From Candidatus Uhrbacteria bacterium (lineage in GTDB: Bacteria > Patescibacteriota > Patescibacteriia > UBA9934): a stretch of DNA of 13,835 bases. The stretch lies in assembly GCA_903891735.1 (NCBI GenBank), contig CAITFQ010000033.1:1-13835 (forward strand). Reading direction: 5' to 3'. Both the position numbers and the translations under genes were made by a program. Below are positions 5,717 to 12,978 of the stretch, piece by piece (within the stretch, counting starts at the first letter, position 1; every line of letters starts with the position of its first letter). The notes beneath the pieces were generated by a model that saw only the letters and a program-made list of their open reading frames with translations, was not told the origin of the DNA and made no database searches.

Positions 5717-7129
5717 ATGAAGTTAAAAGTTCACAGTGAAATACCAGACTCAATTGGTGATATTAAGGAAACTAATTCGGCGAAGGGGCTGACGTTTAAG
5801 ATAGCAACTTATTCGGATGCAGCAGATATGGCTGCGCTGCCTAGTAATTCTAGGGCTAGATTGCGAGTCTCAACAGTAGAAAAAGTAAATAAGACAAATG
5901 GCCGTAAGGAGGCGCTTGAGGACATTAAAGCAAGGCCATACGGAGAATTGCGAGAGATCGCTAGATCTTTGGATGAGGAATTAAAAGTTGTACCTGAACA
6001 TGCAAGAACGGATGAAGAGTTGCATTCAAACATTAAGACACAAGCCCGGCTCGATGAGCTGAGAAGATATTTAGTTGGTGATATTGAGTTAGAGAAAGAA
6101 CGGGCTAAGGTTTATGAGGAACCAACGCAGGTAGTTAAAAGCGAGCAGAAGACGCCAAGAAAATGGTGGAAGATGCCAGCTATAGCGTTGGGTACAGTCG
6201 GTGCCGCGGTCGTGGGCTGGTTTGGATTTAAGGGAGTTGATGAAGCGAAAACGGAAGCGGTTAAGGAGCCGCAAACAATGGTGGATAATGCGCCTCATGA
6301 AGAACTTGCCAAGCTGGAAATTAAGTCTGCTGAGGCTCCATATAGTGTTAGAGCAGGCAAAGAGTCGTCAGCCGAGTCGACTTCATATAGTGTTAAAGCG
6401 GGTGATACGGTTGATCGAATTTTACGTGATTTAATTGCGGCTTTAGATCATCCAGTTTCGGACAAGCTGTTGCTTAAGGCTTATCATCAAATTCTCAAGG
6501 ATAATAATTTGCAGGAAAGAGTGGTGGGCAATAAGACGATGGTTGATATTAAGGTCGGTGACGCCTTATCTTTAGCAGGCGCGCAAATTATTCTGAACGA
6601 ACAGGCTGATAACCGAATTGACAAGAAGATTGTTAAATCGACGGATGAGAAAGTATCGATGCTGAATTTAGATGAGTCGCATGATGAGCTGCAATTGAAG
6701 CCGACGGCTACTTGGGATACTGCCGCACCGTTGGTTGAAACTACTGTTTTAGAATCGTCCGATAAGATGCCGGAAGTTCGTGATATACAGCGGGTGGAAG
6801 GTCATGGAGGAATTCTTAAGTTGATTCACCGAAAATTAAGGGAGAGTGGTTTGCGTGTTACGAGTCAACGGGCTTCATTTTTAATGCAGCTAGCCATTGA
6901 TGATAGTATTGCTGAACTGAGAGGACTGGCGGCGAGTGGAAAAATTAAAAAATGGAAATATACCGCTATTCCAGAAGGTGCCATGATTGATTGTTCGACG
7001 GTTGACTTAGTGGTTGACGGGTGGAAGGCAGAGCGTGATAGTACCGGTAAATCCAAGACTGTTCCTGAGACGGTGAAAGCTATGGGTTTGATTTGGAGTG
7101 GCAATGTGGAGATGCCGGAACAGCAATAA
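5717..7129 (+). CDS. Unrecognised single-pass membrane protein with LysM-like motif
   Basis: Not assigned to a known family as a whole. The 470-residue protein has a long charged, helix-rich N-terminal part (1-148), a basic stop and one membrane helix at about 151-171, then a C-terminal part of about 300 residues. A segment YSVKAGDTVDRILRDL (224-239) resembles the start of a LysM peptidoglycan-binding domain, and a partial duplicate YSVRAG sits at 209-214. A further folded region lies at about 360-440. An in-frame TTG at 5693 would add eight residues but lies upstream of the predicted transcript start, so ATG 5717 is chosen. Codon use is less dominated by G-ending codons than in its neighbours. 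An envelope or wall-anchoring role is inference from the layout and neighbouring wall genes. Confidence 0.75.
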   Translation: MKLKVHSEIPDSIGDIKETNSAKGLTFKIATYSDAADMAALPSNSRARLRVSTVEKVNKTNGRKEALEDIKARPYGELREIARSLDEELKVVPEHARTDEELHSNIKTQARLDELRRYLVGDIELEKERAKVYEEPTQVVKSEQKTPRKWWKMPAIALGTVGAAVVGWFGFKGVDEAKTEAVKEPQTMVDNAPHEELAKLEIKSAEAPYSVRAGKESSAESTSYSVKAGDTVDRILRDLIAALDHPVSDKLLLKAYHQILKDNNLQERVVGNKTMVDIKVGDALSLAGAQIILNEQADNRIDKKIVKSTDEKVSMLNLDESHDELQLKPTATWDTAAPLVETTVLESSDKMPEVRDIQRVEGHGGILKLIHRKLRESGLRVTSQRASFLMQLAIDDSIAELRGLAASGKIKKWKYTAIPEGAMIDCSTVDLVVDGWKAERDSTGKSKTVPETVKAMGLIWSGNVEMPEQQ

Positions 7130-7138
7130 ATTTGAGGC

Positions 7139-7167
7139 TTGCGAGCTACTCTCTTACTTGCTAAGAT
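7139..7167 (+). promoter_or_regulatory. Promoter for the nucleotidyltransferase gene
   Basis: A -35 TTGCGA (7139-7144), a 17-base spacer and an extended -10 TGC-TAAGAT (7159-7167) form a good promoter. The predicted start at 7174-7175 leaves only four or five bases before the ATG at 7179, another near-leaderless message. Confidence 0.6.
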
Positions 7168-7178
7168 AGGGTTTTATT

Positions 7179-7955
7179 ATGTCCCAAGAAAGTAATAAAA
7201 TTCAAGCAGTTATTTTAGCTGGCGGTAAGGGCACGCGCTTGGCGCCGTTGACCGACTTTTTGCCAAAGCCGCTGGTGGCAGTCGGCGGCGTGCCGATGAT
7301 TTTGCATATCCTGCAGCATTTGCGGCGGGCGGGGATTATACGGGTGGCGATTGCGACGGCGCATTTAGGGCATTTGATTGAGCAGGCGTTGGGAGATGGG
7401 AGTTTGATGGGATTAGCGATTTCCTATTTGCGTGAACCGGAGCCAATGGGTACGGGTGGTTGGGCTAAGTTGATTGATTGGAGTGAGCTCGACGATCATT
7501 TTTTGGTGTTGAATGCAGATAACATTTTTTGGATTGATGTTCCAGCTTTTATGGCGCGGCATTTGGGCGATAATAGCATCGCGACGTTGTCCGCAATCGA
7601 GTTGCCGAGTGAGGCGATTATGAATTACGAGATTTTGCGGCCGACAGCTGATAAGACCAGACTCGATGCTTGGGTGGATAGGTCACGGACGGTGGAAGAG
7701 TTGGCGGATAAGCAGAGCGGGTTTATTAATTCTGGTTGGTATATAATGACGCCACGGGTGCGGGAGTTTGTCGACGACATTTTGCCGATCTCGAATGAGG
7801 CGCATATTTGGCCTAAACTGGCAGCAGCGCACGAGAGTATTGGTTTTTATCACGCGACTGAACCGTGGTTTGACTCGGGCACGCACGAGCGATTGGCACG
7901 CGTTGAAGATTTCTTAAAAAATAATCCGACTTATAACTTTGGCTATGGCGAATAA
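7179..7955 (+). CDS. Sugar-1-phosphate nucleotidyltransferase
   Basis: Cytoplasmic enzyme that joins a sugar 1-phosphate to a nucleotide (NDP-sugar synthesis). The Rossmann-like NTP_transferase domain starts with the phosphate-binding loop LAGGKGTRLAPLT (13-25), followed by PKP (29-31), the base-recognition segment GTGG (91-94), the metal-binding NADN (112-115) and the late motif WFDSGT. At 258 residues it is the short form without a C-terminal left-handed helix acyltransferase domain. It resembles glucose-1-phosphate thymidylyltransferase, mannose-1-phosphate guanylyltransferase and MurNAc-1-phosphate uridylyltransferase; the exact sugar and nucleotide cannot be decided here. It overlaps the mltG start, so both are probably made from one message. 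Confidence 0.9.
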   Translation: MSQESNKIQAVILAGGKGTRLAPLTDFLPKPLVAVGGVPMILHILQHLRRAGIIRVAIATAHLGHLIEQALGDGSLMGLAISYLREPEPMGTGGWAKLIDWSELDDHFLVLNADNIFWIDVPAFMARHLGDNSIATLSAIELPSEAIMNYEILRPTADKTRLDAWVDRSRTVEELADKQSGFINSGWYIMTPRVREFVDDILPISNEAHIWPKLAAAHESIGFYHATEPWFDSGTHERLARVEDFLKNNPTYNFGYGE

Positions 7956-8976
7956 GTTGGTGATTGGTGGAATGGCAGTTACGTTAGCGGTTATTGTTTT
8001 TTTATCGATCGTTATTCACCAGGTTAATCGTTTTTGGTTAGCTAGTCCTAAAGCTGAGGCTCAAACTTACGAAGTGCAGATTTTACCTAGTGATTCGTTG
8101 AGTAACTTGGCGCCGGTGTTGGCTGCCGATAAACTGGTTAATCCGTTTTGGTTTAAGGTTTATACTAAGGTTTTCGGAGGCGAGACTGGGATTGATGTCG
8201 GTACATACTCGATTAGCGAAGGCATGAGTTATGCGGAGATTATTGCGACCTTGCATAACGGTCAGGCCAACGAAGTTACTTTAACGATTCCTGAAGGTTT
8301 TACGATTAAACAGATGGGAGAGCGGGTCACGGCTTCGTTTTCAACGATAGCGGCTGATGATTGGGCACATGCGACTGGTCAGTTTTCACCAGAAGAAAGT
8401 TTGCCGTTTGTGGTGGCGGCCGGGAAGCCAGATGGCGTCGACTTAGAAGGTTATTTATTTCCGGATACTTACAATTTTGAGCAGAGTGCGACAGCGGATG
8501 ATATTGTGACGAAATTGGTGACGACGATGGCGGAGAAAGTACAGACGGTTAACTTGGCGGCTCAAGTCGGGACGGATAAGCCGTTTAAGAGTTTGCATGA
8601 GGCGTTGACGTTAGCGTCGATATTAGAGAAAGAGGTGCGAACACCGACGACCATGGCGAATGTGGCGGATATTTTCTTGAAGCGCTTGGCGGTCGGTATG
8701 GCGTTGCAGGCGGACAGCACGGTTAACTATGTGACCGGGGGTGACAGCCCTAGTGTGTCGTTCGATGATTTGAAAATCGATTCGCCTTATAACACTTATA
8801 TGTACCCTGGTTTGCCGCCTGGTCCGATTAGTAACCCGGGGTTGAACGCGTTGGCGGCGGTGGCGAGTCCGAGTCAGAATCCATACTACTACTTTTTGAC
8901 GGATGATGAGGGAAATGTGTATTACGCGGCGACGAATGAGGAGCACGCAGCCAACAAAGCTAAGTACTTAAAATAG
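7945..8976 (+). CDS. mltG: Endolytic murein transglycosylase MltG
   Basis: Membrane-anchored lytic transglycosylase that cuts nascent glycan strands and sets their length (YceG-like family). One N-terminal membrane helix lies at about 5-25. An extracytoplasmic LysM-like N-terminal subdomain is followed by the catalytic domain with LEGYLFPDTY, the catalytic glutamate E228 in LASILEKEV, the motif ALQADSTVNY and the C-terminal MYPGLPPGPISNPG loop. At 343 residues the length is normal. ATG 7945 overlaps the previous gene by 11 bases; an in-frame TTG at 7939 would add two residues and is less likely. uvrD follows after a single base. Confidence 0.96.
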   Translation: MANKLVIGGMAVTLAVIVFLSIVIHQVNRFWLASPKAEAQTYEVQILPSDSLSNLAPVLAADKLVNPFWFKVYTKVFGGETGIDVGTYSISEGMSYAEIIATLHNGQANEVTLTIPEGFTIKQMGERVTASFSTIAADDWAHATGQFSPEESLPFVVAAGKPDGVDLEGYLFPDTYNFEQSATADDIVTKLVTTMAEKVQTVNLAAQVGTDKPFKSLHEALTLASILEKEVRTPTTMANVADIFLKRLAVGMALQADSTVNYVTGGDSPSVSFDDLKIDSPYNTYMYPGLPPGPISNPGLNALAAVASPSQNPYYYFLTDDEGNVYYAATNEEHAANKAKYLK

Positions 8977-8977
8977 T

Positions 8978-11110
8978 ATGAAAGAATTTGTTTTAAGTGG
9001 CGGCGGTGGCTTTGGTAACAGAAAAATTGATTACGAGGCGGAGTTGAATGACGAGCAGCGACCGGCGGTGATGGAGAGTGATGGCGCGGCCTTGGTGTTG
9101 GCTGGGGCGGGTAGTGGTAAAACGCGGGTGATTACTTATCGCGTGGCGTGGTTGTTGGATCATGGTGTGCCGCCTGAGAGAATTTTGTTGTTGACGTTTA
9201 CCAATAAGGCGGCGAAGGAAATGGTCGGGCGGGTGGAGAGTTTGCTTGGTGTTTATCCGCACGGGCTGTGGGCTGGGACGTTTCACTCGATTGCTAATCG
9301 AATACTCCGGATGTACGGGAGTCATATTGGTTATGGCTCAAATTTTTCGATTTTGGATGAGGAGGACGCGAATGATTTGATTAAGTTGTGCGTGAAGCAG
9401 TTGAAGATTGATTCAACGAATAAACGATTTCCTGGGGCGTCGGTGTTGAAAAGTATCATTTCTTACCGACGAAACGCGGCGTTGACGATGCAGATGGTGC
9501 TGGAGCGCAAGCACCCGCATTTTTTACCACTGATAGCGGACATTGAACGGGTGAGTAATTTGTACGAACAGCAAAAGCAAGAACAGCAAGCGATGGACTT
9601 TGATGACTTGTTAACGATTTTTTTGCGCTTGTTGACTGAGCAACCGCATATTAAGGAGAAGTTGGCGACGCAGTTTGCTTATATTTTGGTCGACGAGTTT
9701 CAGGATACCAACGTGATTCAGGCGGATATTGTCCATGCCTTGTCGTCGATTAATAATAATGTGCTGGCGGTGGGTGATGACGCGCAAAGTATTTATTCTT
9801 TCCGAGCGGCGGAGATTCGCAATATTTTGGATTTTCCCAGGCGTTATACCGACGCTAAGATGTTTCGTTTAGTAACTAATTATCGCTCAACGCCACAGAT
9901 TTTGGCGGTAGCGAACAGCGTGATCGCTAACAATGATAACCAGTTTGCTAAGGAGTTGGTGGCGGCCGTGGGGGACGGCGAGTTGCCAGCGTTGGTGCCA
10001 GCAAATTCCGCCAGTCAGGAGGCGCAGTTTGTGGTCGAGCAAATGTCGACCTTGCTCAATGCTGGGGCGAATTATAGTAGTTTGGCGGTGTTGTTTCGGG
10101 CTGCTTTTCACTCGCAGCAAGTTGAGTTTGAGTTGATGAAGCGGGGCATTCCCTATGAGTATCGCGGCGGCATGAAGTTTTTTGAGCGCGCGCATGTGAA
10201 GGACGCGTTGGCGCATTTGCGAGTGATGCATAACGTGCGGGACGCGATGGCCTGGAACCGAGCGCTGATGTTGCAGCCGGGACTCGGACTTACGACAGCA
10301 AATAAGATTGCGGCGACAGTGGCTGCGATGACCGATATCGCGCAAGCGGTTGGGTCGACGCCAACGACGGCCGCTAAAGCAGCCCAAGGTTGGGCGGGAA
10401 CGCAGCGAATTTTGCGAGCGATGTTAACGGCGAGCCCGAGCATTGCCGAAATGTTGCGGGCGTTTGCGGGTAGTGAAGATTACCGCGCTTACATGGAGAA
10501 TGAGTATCCCAACTGGCAAGAACGATTAGAGGACGTGGAGCAGCTGGCCACTTTTGCCGAGCAGTATGATGACATGGCCGCGTTTTTGGATGCGGTGAGT
10601 TTGACGGCGGACTTTGGGGCGAGAGTTGACGATCCGAGTAAGCCGAAGCGGGAGACGCAAGAAGACAGCGTCGTCCTGTCGACGATTCATCAAGCGAAAG
10701 GGTTGGAGTGGGATACGGTCTTCATTATCAACTTATCGGAAGGCGGGTTTCCGAGTGGGCGGGCGATGGATGAAGAAGGAGGTTTGGAGGAGGAGCGCCG
10801 CTTGTTCTATGTGGCATCGACTAGGGCGCGACAACGACTTTTCCTGACTTACCCGATTACGGCCGGTTATGAGAATGTGGAGCTGCGGCAACCGTCGATT
10901 TTCTTGAGTGAAATACCGAAGAATCAGTACGAAGAGATCAAGTTGCGTTACGGCGGGGATTGGAGCAATATTGGGAGGACGTCGCGGGTTGCAGTGGCGC
11001 GAGGGCAGACCGATGATTGGGACGAGCCGACGATTGTGCTTGACGACACAGGCGAGACGGTACGCAAGCCGATGCCGGGATCGTTTCTTCGCGGGATAGA
11101 TGAGTTATAA
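8978..11110 (+). CDS. UvrD/PcrA-type superfamily 1A DNA helicase
   Basis: ATP-dependent 3'-5' DNA helicase used in excision repair and conflict resolution. All SF1A motifs are present: Q27 of the Q motif (LNDEQRPAV), Walker A AGAGSGKT 42-49, motif Ia TFTNKAAKEM 73-82, motif II VDEFQDTN 238-245, motif III VGDDAQSIYSFR, motif IV TNYRST 300-305, motif V near STIHQAKGLEWD 568-579 and motif VI EERRLFYVASTRARQRL 605-621. At 710 residues it is close to PcrA and UvrD in size. The last 50 or so residues do not obviously look like the Tudor-like tail of PcrA. It follows mltG by one base without a Shine-Dalgarno, implying coupling. A promoter for the malic enzyme lies inside its last codons. Whether it is the UvrD or PcrA orthologue is open. 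Confidence 0.95.
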   Translation: MKEFVLSGGGGFGNRKIDYEAELNDEQRPAVMESDGAALVLAGAGSGKTRVITYRVAWLLDHGVPPERILLLTFTNKAAKEMVGRVESLLGVYPHGLWAGTFHSIANRILRMYGSHIGYGSNFSILDEEDANDLIKLCVKQLKIDSTNKRFPGASVLKSIISYRRNAALTMQMVLERKHPHFLPLIADIERVSNLYEQQKQEQQAMDFDDLLTIFLRLLTEQPHIKEKLATQFAYILVDEFQDTNVIQADIVHALSSINNNVLAVGDDAQSIYSFRAAEIRNILDFPRRYTDAKMFRLVTNYRSTPQILAVANSVIANNDNQFAKELVAAVGDGELPALVPANSASQEAQFVVEQMSTLLNAGANYSSLAVLFRAAFHSQQVEFELMKRGIPYEYRGGMKFFERAHVKDALAHLRVMHNVRDAMAWNRALMLQPGLGLTTANKIAATVAAMTDIAQAVGSTPTTAAKAAQGWAGTQRILRAMLTASPSIAEMLRAFAGSEDYRAYMENEYPNWQERLEDVEQLATFAEQYDDMAAFLDAVSLTADFGARVDDPSKPKRETQEDSVVLSTIHQAKGLEWDTVFIINLSEGGFPSGRAMDEEGGLEEERRLFYVASTRARQRLFLTYPITAGYENVELRQPSIFLSEIPKNQYEEIKLRYGGDWSNIGRTSRVAVARGQTDDWDEPTIVLDDTGETVRKPMPGSFLRGIDEL

Positions 11111-11111
11111 T
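11106..11111 (+). promoter_or_regulatory. -10 element for the malic enzyme leader
   Basis: A perfect TATAAT overlaps the uvrD stop codon. A weak -35-like TTTCTT lies at 11084-11089 (16-base spacer). The predicted transcript start is near 11117, giving a leader of about 130 bases that begins in the first hairpin. Confidence 0.5.
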
Positions 11112-11161
11112 GGCCTCGCCGAAGCTCGGCGGAGGCTCAGGCTCGACGCAGGATCGACGGC

Positions 11162-11183
11162 TGGCGTCGTCAGAGGACCACCC
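11162..11183 (+). repeat. Leader block A, copy 2 (22 nt)
   Basis: Identical to 329-350 over all 22 positions; the flanking bases differ. Part of it (11165-11169) can pair with 11155-11159. Confidence 0.85.
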
Positions 11184-11209
11184 GACAGCTGCTGGCTCCC
11201 AACGACCTG

Positions 11210-11242
11210 CTACAAGACTGAGCGTCTCACTAAAAATTTTAT
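11210..11242 (+). repeat. Leader block B, copy 2 (33 nt), just before the malic enzyme start
   Basis: Matches 376-408 with one difference. It contains the same pair of alternative 4-bp hairpins and ends eight bases before the chosen ATG (11250). Confidence 0.85.
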
Positions 11243-11249
11243 CGATGAT

Positions 11250-12395
11250 ATGAACTACTACGAAGCCTCACTCGCAGCGTACAAAAAAAATCATGGCGTT
11301 TACACGACGGCGAGTAAGATGCCGCTCGAGAGTAAGGATGATTTGTCGACAGCCTACACGCCAGGGATTGCGGAGCCGTGCCGGCAGATTGCGGCTGATC
11401 CGAGTCTGGTTTATGAGTTGACCATGAAAGGAAATAGCGTCGTCGTCGTCAGTGATGGCTCGGCGATTTTGGGCTTGGGCAATATTGGCCCATTGGCGGG
11501 CTTGCCGGTGATGGAAGGCAAGAGCGTGTTGTATAAGAAGTACGCCAATGTCGACGCGATTCCGTTGGTGCTGGCTAGTCAAGAGGTCGACGAGATTATT
11601 GAAGCGATTAGAATGATTGCGCCGACGTTTGGCGGCATTCACTTGGAAGATATTGCGGCACCGGCTTGTTTTGAGGTGGAACGTAGATTGTCCGCCATGC
11701 TCGATATTCCGGTCATGCATGACGATCAGCACGCTACGGCGATTGTTACGTTGGCGGGGTTGATCAATGCGTTGAAGGTGGTCGGTAAGAACATCGGCGA
11801 AGTGAAAATTGTTATTAACGGGGCGGGTGCGGCTGGGTTGGCGATTGTGAAGTTGTTGCTGGCGGCTGGGGCCAAGCATCAGGTCGTACTCGACTCGAAG
11901 GGGATTATTGCGGTGGGACGTGAAGGGATGAACAGTGATAAGGATGAGTTTGCGAAGATTATTAACGTCGAAGGTCGAACTGGCACGTTGGCTGAGGCGA
12001 TGGCGGGGGCTGACGTTTTCATCGGTGTCAGTAAGCCGGGATTGGTCAGTGTTGAGATGGTGAAATCGATGAACGAAAAATCTATTGTGTTTGCCCTGGC
12101 GAATCCGGAGCCAGAGATTTTGCCGAGTTTGGCGGCGGAGGGTGGCGCCGCGGTGATTGCTACGGGTAGATCAGATTTTCCGAATCAGATTAACAATGTG
12201 TTGGTCTTTCCAGGTTTGTTCCGCGGCTTGCTCGACTCGCGCGTGAAGACGCTGACTGACGAAATGCGGTTGGCGGCGGCGCAGGCGATTGCGGAGTTGG
12301 TACAAAATCCGACGGCCGATAAGATTGTGCCAGCGATTACTGAGGTTAACCCAGCGCCGTTTGTGGCGGCGGCGATTGCTAAGCTGAAAGTTTAG
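11250..12395 (+). CDS. NAD(P)-dependent malic enzyme (oxaloacetate-decarboxylating)
   Basis: Converts malate to pyruvate and CO2 with reduction of NAD(P), linking C4 acids to pyruvate. This is the compact bacterial form of 381 residues. Catalytic Y36 lies in STAYTPGIAEP, K91 in MEGKSVLYKKY, metal ligands E133-D134 in HLEDI and D159 in HDDQHATA, and the dinucleotide loop GAGAAG is at 191-196. The open frame extends upstream to 11100, but those 50 extra codons cross the leader and the repeated blocks and look nothing like the family, so ATG 11250 is the supported start. The structured leader suggests post-transcriptional control. The next gene follows after one base. Confidence 0.96.
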   Translation: MNYYEASLAAYKKNHGVYTTASKMPLESKDDLSTAYTPGIAEPCRQIAADPSLVYELTMKGNSVVVVSDGSAILGLGNIGPLAGLPVMEGKSVLYKKYANVDAIPLVLASQEVDEIIEAIRMIAPTFGGIHLEDIAAPACFEVERRLSAMLDIPVMHDDQHATAIVTLAGLINALKVVGKNIGEVKIVINGAGAAGLAIVKLLLAAGAKHQVVLDSKGIIAVGREGMNSDKDEFAKIINVEGRTGTLAEAMAGADVFIGVSKPGLVSVEMVKSMNEKSIVFALANPEPEILPSLAAEGGAAVIATGRSDFPNQINNVLVFPGLFRGLLDSRVKTLTDEMRLAAAQAIAELVQNPTADKIVPAITEVNPAPFVAAAIAKLKV

Positions 12396-12396
12396 T

Positions 12397-12975
12397 ATGA
12401 ACCATATGTACCGCCATCATTCGTCAGTTGGGCGCCAGCGACAAGGGTCGTCCTGGGTTGGTGGTGCGGTGAAAGTTCTCCTGGTACTGCTAGTTTTTGT
12501 TGGCTTGTTTATTTTGTTGGTGCGTTGGTTTAGACATGATGGCAAGAAACCCGTAGACAAGACTGATGATAGTGCAGGATTAGCTGCCGTAGTGACCACG
12601 CCGGCAGCCGCCGCGGCCGTCAATGAACCAGCGACGATTAGTCTCCAGCCGGTGAACGGGGTGGCGGCAAGTGCCACAGCCACCAGAACTCATGAGGCCG
12701 GCGCTTTCACTTTGACTTTACTGGCTCAGCTGCCAGCCATCGACAATACGACTGAGGCTTATGAGGCTTGGTACATTAAGCCGGGTTTAACCGATTTCTT
12801 CTCCTTGGGTGACTTTTATCCGCGGGAGGATGGGGCTTGGGGACTGGTGTGGACCGTTACTGATGCTCTAGCTAGGCCGGATTTGGGAGAATTCGACAAA
12901 ATCTTGATAACGCGAGAAGCTCGTGATGGCGACCCAGCGCCGAGCACGAATCAGATTTTACAAGGGGAGTTTTAA
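12397..12975 (+). CDS. Membrane-anchored protein with RskA-like C-terminal domain
   Basis: The 192-residue protein has a basic N-terminus, one membrane helix at about 22-44, a low-complexity Ala/Thr/Val linker (about 60-105) and a C-terminal extracytoplasmic domain. The segments YEAWYIKPG, FSLGDFYPREDGAWGL and ITREARDGDPAP resemble the outer domain of RskA-type anti-sigma factors. No N-terminal zinc-binding anti-sigma domain is visible and there is no sigma factor gene in the window, so an anti-sigma role is not supported; a surface domain of the same fold is all that can be said. It starts one base after the malic enzyme stop; a second in-frame ATG at 12406 is possible. ugd follows after three bases. 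Confidence 0.75.
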   Translation: MNHMYRHHSSVGRQRQGSSWVGGAVKVLLVLLVFVGLFILLVRWFRHDGKKPVDKTDDSAGLAAVVTTPAAAAAVNEPATISLQPVNGVAASATATRTHEAGAFTLTLLAQLPAIDNTTEAYEAWYIKPGLTDFFSLGDFYPREDGAWGLVWTVTDALARPDLGEFDKILITREARDGDPAPSTNQILQGEF

Positions 12976-12978
12976 ACT

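Larger units (their letters stand above)
11113..11249 (+). promoter_or_regulatory. Structured 5' leader of the malic enzyme gene, second member of the uvrC leader class
   Basis: Visible pairing: a 9-bp hairpin with one bulge (11113-11121/11127-11136); a helix 11138-11145/11203-11209 (7 bp, one bulged C) that closes directly before block B; and inside it a CGACG/CGTCG hairpin (11155-11159/11165-11169). Block A (11162-11183) and block B (11210-11242) repeat those of the uvrC leader in the same order, 26 rather than 25 bases apart. The strand complementary to block A found at uvrC is missing here. The closing helix corresponds to 155-161/363-369 at uvrC, sharing ACGAC on its 3' strand while other pairs differ compensatorily. 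No Shine-Dalgarno is seen before the ATG. Confidence 0.6.

Noticed and set aside
7141..7161. Possible terminator between the LysM-like gene and the nucleotidyltransferase gene
   Set aside because: Only a 5-bp stem with a G-U pair and no T-run; the same bases form the -35 to -10 region of a good promoter.
11100..11249. N-terminal extension of 50 codons for the malic enzyme (start at 11100)
   Set aside because: It starts inside the uvrD gene, runs through hairpins and the leader blocks also found before uvrC, and does not resemble any malic enzyme N-terminus. ATG 11250 gives a normal length.
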